Assembly: GCA_028280915.1 (NCBI GenBank)
Contig: JANQKX010000739.1
Location: 1-5,675, forward strand
DNA: 5,675 nucleotides
Origin: Kiloniellaceae bacterium
GTDB lineage: Bacteria; Pseudomonadota; Alphaproteobacteria; Kiloniellales; Kiloniellaceae
Direction of reading: 5' to 3'
Part shown: positions 1 through 5,121 of the stretch, piece after piece
How the letters are laid out: every line of letters begins with the position of its first letter
Numbering within the stretch: the first letter of the stretch is position 1
Notes under the pieces: model-generated
Databases searched by the model: none
What the model saw: the letters and a program-made list of their open reading frames with translations, nothing else
Told to the model about the DNA's origin: nothing
Program-made: the position numbers and the translations under genes

Positions 1-65
1 GACGCGTGAAGCTGTCCCGCGGCCCACACGCCCAGCGCACCCAGGTTTTGCGGGCGTAGGTCCAC
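1..65 (-). CDS. prmC: Probable PrmC (release factor glutamine methyltransferase), N-terminal fragment
   Basis: An open frame begins with GTG at 65 and runs off the left edge, giving about 21 residues, MDLRPQNLGALGVWAAGQLHA. The pattern 'L..L..WAA.QL' resembles the helical N-terminal domain of PrmC/HemK, which transfers a methyl group from S-adenosylmethionine to the glutamine of the GGQ motif in class I release factors. No catalytic motif (such as NPPY) lies in the window, so the call rests mainly on position: it starts 16 nt after the prfA stop, and prfA-prmC adjacency is very common in proteobacteria. The ribosome site is weak, with only an AGG about 11 nt upstream, which fits translation coupled to prfA. 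There is no in-frame ATG between prfA and this point. An unrelated small protein cannot be excluded. Confidence 0.65.
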   Translation of the reverse strand, partial: MDLRPQNLGALGVWAAGQLHA

Positions 66-81
66 GGCGGCCGGCGCCTGA

Positions 82-1158
82 TTATTGCAGTTCGGCAAGC
101 TTGGCCGCCTGTTCTTCCGCGATCAGCGGCTCGATCACCTCGTCCAGCACCTCCCCGGTCATCACCCGGTCCAGTTTATAGAGGGTCAGGTTGATGCGAT
201 GATCGGTGACCCGGCCTTGGGGAAAGTTATAGGTCCGGATGCGTTCGGAGCGGTCGCCGCTGCCCACCTGGTTTTTGCGGTCCGCCGCCAGGTTTTCCGC
301 CTGCTCCTGGCGTTTGTGGTCATACAGCCGCGCCAAGAGCACCTTCATGGCCTTGGCCTTGTTTTTGTGCTGGGATTTTTCGTCCTGGCACTGCACCACC
401 ACGCCGCTGGGCAGGTGGGTGATGCGCACCGCCGAATCCGTGGTGTTGACGTGCTGGCCGCCGGCCCCCTGGGAGCGGTAGGTGTCGATGCGCAGGTCCT
501 TGGGGTCGATATCCACGTCGATTTCCTGAGCCTCCGGCAGGACCGCCACGGTGGCCGCCGAGGTATGGATGCGCCCGCCGGATTCGGTCACCGGCACCCG
601 CTGCACCCGGTGGACGCCCGATTCGAATTTCAACATGGCAAAAACATTACGCCCGGAAATGGCGGCGCTGGCTTCCTTGCAGCCGCCGATGCCCGTGTCG
701 GAATAGTTCAGGACCTCAAAGGCCCAGCCGTGGGCCGTGGCATAGCGCTGGTACATGGCGAAAAGCTCCGCCGCGAAGAGCGCCGCCTCCTCGCCGCCGG
801 TGCCGGCCCGCACCTCCAGGATGGCATTGCGGGCGTCCGCTTCGTCCTTGGGCAGGAGCAGCAGCTTGACCTCCTGCTCTATGTCCGACAGGCGGTCCTT
901 GAGGGCCATGAACTCCTCTTCCGCCAAGGCCTTCATCTCCGGGTCTCCCTCCGGGTCGACCATCATCTCGGAGAGATCATGGGCTTCCTTTTGCGCCGCG
1001 CGCAGGCCTTCCACCGCGTCCACGACCGGGGTGATTTCCGACAGCTCTTTGAGCATGCCGGTGTATTCGGCCGATCCGGGCTCGCTGTGCCCGGCGATCT
1101 GCGCCTGCAGTTCGTCAAATCGGCTCAAGACCCGGTCCAAATTTTGCTCCAGGTTCAC
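82..1158 (-). CDS. prfA: Peptide chain release factor 1 (RF1)
   Basis: RF1 recognises UAA and UAG stop codons in the ribosomal A site and triggers peptide release in the cytoplasm. The 358-residue length matches the family (E. coli has 360). Visible parts are an N-terminal helical domain (about 1-105), the 'LLLPKDEADARNAILEVRAGTGG' region (about 100-122), the codon-recognition tripeptide PVT at 189-191 in 'HRVQRVPVTESGGRIHTS' (the PxT form marks RF1; RF2 has SPF), and the catalytic GGQ at 233-235 in 'GAGGQHVNTTDSAVRITH'. Gln235 is the expected PrmC methylation site. The start is GTG at 1158, preceded by a strong AAGGAG 5 nt upstream, and it overlaps the hemA stop as GTGA. The stop is TAA at 84-82. 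All key residues are present and nothing is truncated. Confidence 0.98.
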   Translation of the reverse strand: MNLEQNLDRVLSRFDELQAQIAGHSEPGSAEYTGMLKELSEITPVVDAVEGLRAAQKEAHDLSEMMVDPEGDPEMKALAEEEFMALKDRLSDIEQEVKLLLLPKDEADARNAILEVRAGTGGEEAALFAAELFAMYQRYATAHGWAFEVLNYSDTGIGGCKEASAAISGRNVFAMLKFESGVHRVQRVPVTESGGRIHTSAATVAVLPEAQEIDVDIDPKDLRIDTYRSQGAGGQHVNTTDSAVRITHLPSGVVVQCQDEKSQHKNKAKAMKVLLARLYDHKRQEQAENLAADRKNQVGSGDRSERIRTYNFPQGRVTDHRINLTLYKLDRVMTGEVLDEVIEPLIAEEQAAKLAELQ

Positions 1159-2534
1159 GGTTTCTCCTTCACTTTACTCGCTTCTTTTTCACTCTGGCCT
1201 GCCAGGCCCGATTCCGGGGTGCCCCCTTGACCCGTGGATTGCAGTCCAAACAAGAGCCGCGCCGCTTCGGCCACCTGGCCAAACGTATCGGGATCCCCGA
1301 CGGCCCCGTCATCAGCGGCTTCGCCCGAGGCGTCGTGACGCAGGATCTCGCTGGGCCGATGCAAAAGCCGATTGACCAAAAGACGGGTGGCGCTGTCCCG
1401 ATCCAACTTGGGGTCCGCCAGCACCTCCTGGCGCACCGCCTCGAAGTGGGCCCGCAAGGCACCGATGGTCGGGCCCGCGGCCCGTTCCCGATGCCGGCGC
1501 TCGAAGGCGCTTAATTCCTGGTCCAAAATGTCCTGAGCCAATTGCACGGCCATCTGGCGCGACGCCCGACCTTTCAGGGCCACCGCCTCCAGGTCGCCCA
1601 GATCATACAAAAAGGCATCGGACAAGTCACTGGTGGACGCCTCGATATCGCCGGGCATGGCCGCGTCGATGAGGAAGATCGGCCGGTTGCGCCGCCGCTT
1701 CAGGGCCGCCGCCACCATTTGCTTGGTGATGGTCCAGCTGCCCGCGCCCCGGTCACTCACCACGATATCCGCCTCGGTCAGGGCATGATCCAGCTCGGCC
1801 ATGGGCAGGAAATGGCACGACAGGCGCGCCGCCGCCGCCTCGGCCCGCACGGCGGATTCGTGAGTGACCACGATGTCCGGCACGGCCGCTTTCTGCAGCT
1901 CGGCCCCCAGCAGCTCGCACATCTCGCCCAAGCCGATCAAGAGGGCCCGGCGCTGACGCAGATCCCCGTGCAGCTGGCGGGCCACCTGCAAGGCTGAGGC
2001 GGCGATGGAAACAGGCTGTTCCGCCAGGGGGGTTTCCGTGCGCACCCGCTTTGCCGCGGCGAAGGCGGCGGGAAAAACCGCGTCCAATAGAGGCCCGGTC
2101 TTGCCCACGGTCATGGCGTGACGGTAGTTCTCCTTGACCTGCCCCAGGATCTGGGGCTCGCCCACCACCTGGCTGTCCAGGGAGGCCGCGGTGCGAAAGA
2201 TATGGGCCGCCGCCGCGCCGCCGCGATAGTGGTAGAGGGGCAGCGCCTCTTCGCCAGACCGCGCACCGGCAAAGTCGCTGATGATACCACTCAGGGCCTG
2301 TAGCACGGCCTGGGGCGCCGAGCCGCATTCCCCCTCGTCTGTCACCACCAGCAGCTCGATGCGCTCACAGGTGACCACCACCCCCGCTTCCCGATGGGGC
2401 ACCCGTTCCAAGGCCGTAAGAAAATGAGCCGGGTCCGGTTCCTCGGCGAAAAACTGATCGCGCAGGCCGCCGATCAGGCCCCGCTGATGCAGGCCGACAA
2501 GATACAGTTGTTCGAAGAATGCGGCCCCCGCCAT
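1155..2534 (-). CDS. hemA: Divergent glutamyl-tRNA reductase (GluTR family)
   Basis: GluTR reduces glutamyl-tRNA(Glu) to glutamate-1-semialdehyde with NADPH, the first step of C5-route tetrapyrrole synthesis. Family signs are 'LVGLHQRG' near residue 12, the catalytic cysteine Cys56 in 'VVTCERIE' (canonical STCNRTE), 'SLDSQVVGEPQILGQVK' at 118-134, 'AKRVRTET' at 161-168, a Rossmann glycine motif 'LLIGLGEMCELL' at 198-209, 'RRNRPIFLID' near 281-290, and a dimerisation domain with 'VNRLLHRPSEILRH' near 387-400. At 459 residues it is longer than E. coli HemA (418) because of a Gly/Ser/Glu-rich tail. Several motifs deviate: CNR is CER, the usual NRT after the Rossmann strand is HES (225-227), SST is SDR (260-262), and VPRD is MPGD (293-296). 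The frame is intact. The ATG at 2534 is 9 nt after hisS; its only ribosome-site match, GCGGG, is weak. Family membership is firm. Catalytic activity is uncertain, because alphaproteobacteria usually make aminolevulinate with ALA synthase, which is also called hemA. Confidence 0.88.
   Translation of the reverse strand: MAGAAFFEQLYLVGLHQRGLIGGLRDQFFAEEPDPAHFLTALERVPHREAGVVVTCERIELLVVTDEGECGSAPQAVLQALSGIISDFAGARSGEEALPLYHYRGGAAAAHIFRTAASLDSQVVGEPQILGQVKENYRHAMTVGKTGPLLDAVFPAAFAAAKRVRTETPLAEQPVSIAASALQVARQLHGDLRQRRALLIGLGEMCELLGAELQKAAVPDIVVTHESAVRAEAAAARLSCHFLPMAELDHALTEADIVVSDRGAGSWTITKQMVAAALKRRRNRPIFLIDAAMPGDIEASTSDLSDAFLYDLGDLEAVALKGRASRQMAVQLAQDILDQELSAFERRHRERAAGPTIGALRAHFEAVRQEVLADPKLDRDSATRLLVNRLLHRPSEILRHDASGEAADDGAVGDPDTFGQVAEAARLLFGLQSTGQGGTPESGLAGQSEKEASKVKEKP
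1164..1169 (-). promoter_or_regulatory. Ribosome binding site of prfA inside the hemA 3' end
   Basis: The minus strand reads AAGGAG at 1169-1164, five nucleotides before the GTG start at 1158. It doubles as the Lys-Glu codons near the hemA C-terminus. This strong site supports the GTG start and shows that prfA can recruit ribosomes itself despite overlapping hemA. Confidence 0.85.
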
Positions 2535-2538
2535 GGCG

Positions 2539-2558
2539 GCCCGCTAACGAAAGCGGGC
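2539..2558 (-). promoter_or_regulatory. Hairpin spanning the hisS stop codon and hemA ribosome site
   Basis: A perfect 7-bp inverted repeat is present. On the minus strand GCCCGCT (2558-2552) pairs with AGCGGGC (2545-2539) around the 6-nt loop TTCGTT. The hisS TAG stop (2546-2544) lies at the loop/stem border. The only purine-rich ribosome-site candidate for hemA, GCGGG, is inside the 3' arm, 4 nt before the ATG. No T-run follows, so this does not look like a terminator. I infer translational coupling, in which ribosomes finishing hisS open the stem and expose the hemA start. Confidence 0.5.
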
Positions 2559-3788
2559 AAGGCAATCGGTCAGGGCCGTGAGTGAGACAGTTTCCTGCTG
2601 CCCCGATTCCAGATCTCGAACCGTCGCCTTGGCCTCAGCGAGTTCATCATCACCCAACAAAATGGCGGCCGCCGCGCCCAGCTTGTTGGCCCGCTGGAGC
2701 CGCTTTTTCATGTTGCCGCTAAAGCCCAGATCCACACCATAGCCGGCCCGGCGCAAGTCCCGCGCCAGGGTTTGGGCCTTTTCCTCGGCCGCCTGGCCGA
2801 TGGGCACGATGGCGATGGGCCGGGGCGCCGGCGGCTCGGCTTCCAAGAGCATGGCCAGGCGCTCAATGCCCGCCGCCCATCCCACGCCGGGGGTGGGCGG
2901 GCCGCCCATGAGTTTCACCAGGCCGTCGTAGCGGCCGCCGCCCATGACCGTGCCTTGGGCGCCCAAGCGCTCGGTGATGAACTCGAAGGCCGTGTGGGAG
3001 TAATAATCCAAGCCGCGCACCAGGCGGGAATTCAGCTTGTAATTCAGCCCCAAGCGATCGAGCCCGGCCAGCACGGCAGCGAAAAAGTCTTGGCTTTCAC
3101 TGTTCAGATAGTCGTCGAACGCGGGCGCGTCGGCCACCAATTCCCGGTCGCCCCGGTCCTTGGAATCCAGAATGCGCAAGGGATTGCGCTCCAGGCGATC
3201 CTTGCTGTCCTCGGAGAGGCGGTCCCGGTGGTCGCGGAAATAGCCCACCAGGGCCTCCCGATAGGCTTGCCGGCTTGCCGGATCGCCCAGTGTGTTGATT
3301 TCCAGCACCACGTCATCCAGGAAGCCCAGTTCGTCCAAGATGTGGGCGCCCGCGACGATAATCTCCACGTCGCCGGCGGGATGGGGCACGCCCAAGAGCT
3401 CCACGCCGATTTGATGGAATTGACGCTGCCGACCCTTCTGCGGCCGCTCGTGGCGGAACATGGGGCCGTCATAAAAAAACTTCAGGGGCAGCTGCTGGGC
3501 CAGCCCGCCGGACAGGAAGGCCCGCACCACGCTGGCGGTGTTTTCCGGCCGCAGGGTGATCTCTTCCCCTTCCTTCATGGAAAAAGTGTACATCTCCTTG
3601 GTGACCACGTCGCTGGCCTCGCCCAGGGTACGTTTGAACACCTCGGTAAATTCAAAAATCGGCGTGGCCATCTCCAGATAGCCGTAGCGCTCGGCGACGG
3701 CGCGCGCGGTGTCCCTCACCTTGCGGTGACGGCGCATATCGGCGGGCAGAAGGTCATGGGTGCCGCGAACCGGCTGCAAAGAGGACAA
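2544..3788 (-). CDS. hisS: Histidyl-tRNA synthetase
   Basis: This class II synthetase activates histidine with ATP and charges tRNA(His). The 414-residue protein is standard in length. The N-terminus 'LQPVRGTHDLLP' is typical of bacterial HisRS. Motif 2 occupies about 105-130, with 'FRHERPQKGRQRQFHQIG'. The histidine-specific box 'LVRGLDYYS' is at 256-264, including Arg258, the equivalent of the catalytic E. coli Arg259. Motif 3, 'GGGRYDGLVKLMGG ... GVGWAAGIERL', covers about 283-311. The C-terminal anticodon-binding domain starts near 322 ('RPIAIVPIG') and ends 'LTDCLARFR'. The start is TTG at 3788. It is preferred because GGAG lies 7 nt upstream, no ATG or GTG occurs in frame back to the ispG stop, and it matches the family N-terminus. 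The stop is TAG. It sits 31 nt after ispG and 9 nt before hemA, in the same frame as hemA. Confidence 0.97.
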   Translation of the reverse strand: MSSLQPVRGTHDLLPADMRRHRKVRDTARAVAERYGYLEMATPIFEFTEVFKRTLGEASDVVTKEMYTFSMKEGEEITLRPENTASVVRAFLSGGLAQQLPLKFFYDGPMFRHERPQKGRQRQFHQIGVELLGVPHPAGDVEIIVAGAHILDELGFLDDVVLEINTLGDPASRQAYREALVGYFRDHRDRLSEDSKDRLERNPLRILDSKDRGDRELVADAPAFDDYLNSESQDFFAAVLAGLDRLGLNYKLNSRLVRGLDYYSHTAFEFITERLGAQGTVMGGGRYDGLVKLMGGPPTPGVGWAAGIERLAMLLEAEPPAPRPIAIVPIGQAAEEKAQTLARDLRRAGYGVDLGFSGNMKKRLQRANKLGAAAAILLGDDELAEAKATVRDLESGQQETVSLTALTDCLARFR

Positions 3789-3795
3789 AGGGCGT

Positions 3796-3799
3796 CTCC
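3796..3799 (-). promoter_or_regulatory. Ribosome binding site supporting a TTG start of hisS
   Basis: GGAG on the minus strand (3799-3796) is 7 nt before TTG at 3788. A second TTG at codon 4 (3779) would be 16 nt away and is less likely. The site therefore decides the start. Confidence 0.7.
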
Positions 3800-3819
3800 G
3801 AAAACTGTCGACTTGGCGG

Positions 3820-4965
3820 CTAGGAAGCCAGGGAGGCCGGCTGCTCTGACTCGGCCGCTTCCTTGGCCTTTTCCGCCTCGATTTCCCTGGCTTTCGCTTC
3901 GATCATCTCGACCAGATGGTCGACGATGTTGGCGTCTTTCAGGCGATGGTCGGGCAGGCCGTTAACATAGACCTGATGGGTACCCTTGCCGCCGCCGGTA
4001 AGACCGATGTCGGTCATGGTGGCTTCGCCCGGCCCATTGACCACGCAACCGATGACCGACACGGACATGGGCGTGGTGATGTGCGCCAGCCGCTTTTCCA
4101 ACACCTCGACGGTCTTGATCACCTCGAACTGCTGACGGGCGCAGGAGGGACAGGAAATCACGTTGACCCCCCGGTGGCGCAGACCCAAGGCTTTAAGGAT
4201 CTCGAAGCCCACCTTGACCTCTTCCACCGGATCGGCGGAAAGGGAAACGCGGATGGTGTCGCCGATCCCGGCCCACAAGAGGGAGCCCAGGCCGATCGCC
4301 GATTTGACCGTACCGGTCATCAATCCGCCCGCCTCGGTGATGCCCAAATGTATGGGATAATCGCAGACCTCGGCCAGGCCCTGATAGGCAGCCACGGCCA
4401 AGAAAACGTCCGAGGCCTTGCAGGAAATCTTGAACTCGTTGAAGTCGTTGTCTTCCAAGATCCGGATATGGTTCAAGCCCGATTCCACCATGGCCTCCGG
4501 GCAAGGCTCGCCGTACTTTTCCAGCAAGTCCCGCTCCAGGGAGCCGGCGTTGACGCCGATGCGCATGGAGCAACCGTTGTCCTTGGCCGCCTTGACCACT
4601 TCGCGCACCCGCTCGGGCGAGCCGATGTTACCCGGGTTGATGCGCAGGCAGGCCGCGCCGGCCTCCGCCGCCTCGATGCCCCGGCGGTAGTGGAAATGAA
4701 TGTCGGCCACGATGGGCACGTTCACCTCCCGGATGATCTGCTTTAAAGCCTGAGTGGACTCCTGATCCGGGCAGGACACCCGCACGATGTCCGCACCGGC
4801 AGCCTCCAAGGCCTTGACCTGGGCGATGGTCGCCGCCGGGTCTTGGGTCAAGGTGTTGGTCATGGACTGCACGGTGATCGGTGCGTCACCACCCACGGGC
4901 ACCTTGCCAACGTGGATTTGCCGCGATTTACGCCGGTAGATATCGCGATAGGGCCGAACGCTCAT
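3820..4965 (-). CDS. ispG: 4-hydroxy-3-methylbut-2-enyl diphosphate synthase, IspG (GcpE)
   Basis: IspG is the penultimate enzyme of the MEP isoprenoid pathway. It reductively converts methylerythritol cyclodiphosphate to HMBPP using a [4Fe-4S] cluster and electrons from flavodoxin or ferredoxin. The 381-residue protein has an N-terminal TIM-barrel domain (about 10-260, with 'SMTNTLTQD', 'VADIHFHYRRG', 'LRINPGNIG', 'LGITEAGG') and a C-terminal cluster domain. The cluster ligands are visible as Cys272 and Cys275 ('SCPSCARQ'), Cys307 ('IGCVVNGPGEA') and Glu314. The tail from about 353 is rich in Glu, Lys and Ala and looks helical. I chose the ATG at 4965 because AAAGAGG lies 8 nt upstream and MSVRPYRDI is the family N-terminus. 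An in-frame TTG 33 codons earlier (5064) would add sequence that looks unlike protein. The stop is TAG at 3822-3820. It is complete, with no missing residues. The rodZ-ispG-hisS order matches E. coli. Confidence 0.98.
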   Translation of the reverse strand: MSVRPYRDIYRRKSRQIHVGKVPVGGDAPITVQSMTNTLTQDPAATIAQVKALEAAGADIVRVSCPDQESTQALKQIIREVNVPIVADIHFHYRRGIEAAEAGAACLRINPGNIGSPERVREVVKAAKDNGCSMRIGVNAGSLERDLLEKYGEPCPEAMVESGLNHIRILEDNDFNEFKISCKASDVFLAVAAYQGLAEVCDYPIHLGITEAGGLMTGTVKSAIGLGSLLWAGIGDTIRVSLSADPVEEVKVGFEILKALGLRHRGVNVISCPSCARQQFEVIKTVEVLEKRLAHITTPMSVSVIGCVVNGPGEATMTDIGLTGGGKGTHQVYVNGLPDHRLKDANIVDHLVEMIEAKAREIEAEKAKEAAESEQPASLAS

Positions 4966-4973
4966 GCCGCGCG

Positions 4974-4980
4974 CCTCTTT
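4974..4980 (-). promoter_or_regulatory. Ribosome binding site of ispG
   Basis: The minus strand reads AAAGAGG at 4980-4974, 8 nt before the ATG at 4965. This favours the short 381-residue IspG over the upstream in-frame TTG. Confidence 0.8.
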
Positions 4981-5002
4981 CCGTCTTTTGTTCCGCCACG
5001 AA

Positions 5003-5033
5003 GGAAACGGCCGCGCGGAGGCTTGGCCGTTCC
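5003..5033 (-). repeat. Inverted repeat / possible leader hairpin upstream of ispG
   Basis: AACGGCC (5006-5012, plus-strand reading) pairs perfectly with GGCCGTT (5025-5031) around a 12-nt loop. The stem extends by two G-C pairs if one base is bulged, with outer arms at 5003-5012 and 5025-5033. On the minus strand it is followed by a short mixed pyrimidine stretch rather than a T-run, so an intrinsic terminator for rodZ is doubtful. It lies 38 nt before the ispG start and would be in the ispG leader RNA if transcription passes through. Confidence 0.4.
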
Positions 5034-5121
5034 TGATAAGCGAAACATGAGCCCTCCAGGCCAAAACTGCAAGGGCGAGGCGCCGTTTGTCGGCCGACTA
5101 TTCCCGATTAGCAAGGGTCGC

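Larger units (their letters stand above)
4966..5121 (-). other. Intergenic leader between rodZ and ispG
   Basis: This is the longest non-coding stretch in the window (156 bp) and the only plausible place for an internal promoter. I see no good -35/-10 pair. A TTGCAG (5073-5068) has no matching -10 at the usual distance, and the TTGGCC/GCTTAT pair further on is weak. It holds a perfect 10-bp palindrome, GTCGGCCGAC (5089-5098), an inverted repeat at 5003-5033, and the ispG ribosome site. No tRNA or small protein gene is evident. Confidence 0.6.

Noticed and set aside
85..1230. Long plus-strand open frame (381 codons) opposite prfA
   Set aside because: It lies antisense to a clear release factor gene, is rich in His, Gly, Arg and Leu, shows no family motif, and is of the kind expected from high-GC codon bias on the opposite strand.
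1753..2328. Alternative minus-strand frame (191 codons) within hemA, suggesting a frameshift
   Set aside because: The hemA frame is continuous over 459 codons with motifs in the expected order. The other frame is an Arg/Gly-rich shadow.
2539..2558. Intrinsic terminator after hisS
   Set aside because: The stem is GC-rich, but no T-run follows. The hemA start codon lies 4 nt beyond the stem, so a regulatory or coupling role fits better.
2772..3965. Long plus-strand open frame (397 codons) opposite hisS
   Set aside because: It mirrors hisS and the ispG end with no recognisable domain. The sense-strand genes fully explain the region.
3916..4746. Plus-strand open frame (276 codons) opposite ispG
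   Set aside because: It is antisense to a highly conserved enzyme and has the His/Gly/Asp-rich composition of a shadow frame.
4966..5064. N-terminal extension of IspG by 33 residues from a TTG start
   Set aside because: The strong AAAGAGG site sits 8 nt before the internal ATG, MSVRPYRDI is the family N-terminus, and the extension is Arg-rich with no homology-like pattern.
5089..5098. Perfect palindrome GTCGGCCGAC as an operator or terminator
   Set aside because: A 10-bp self-complementary word is not unlikely in GC-rich DNA. It has no loop or T-run and matches no operator I recognise.
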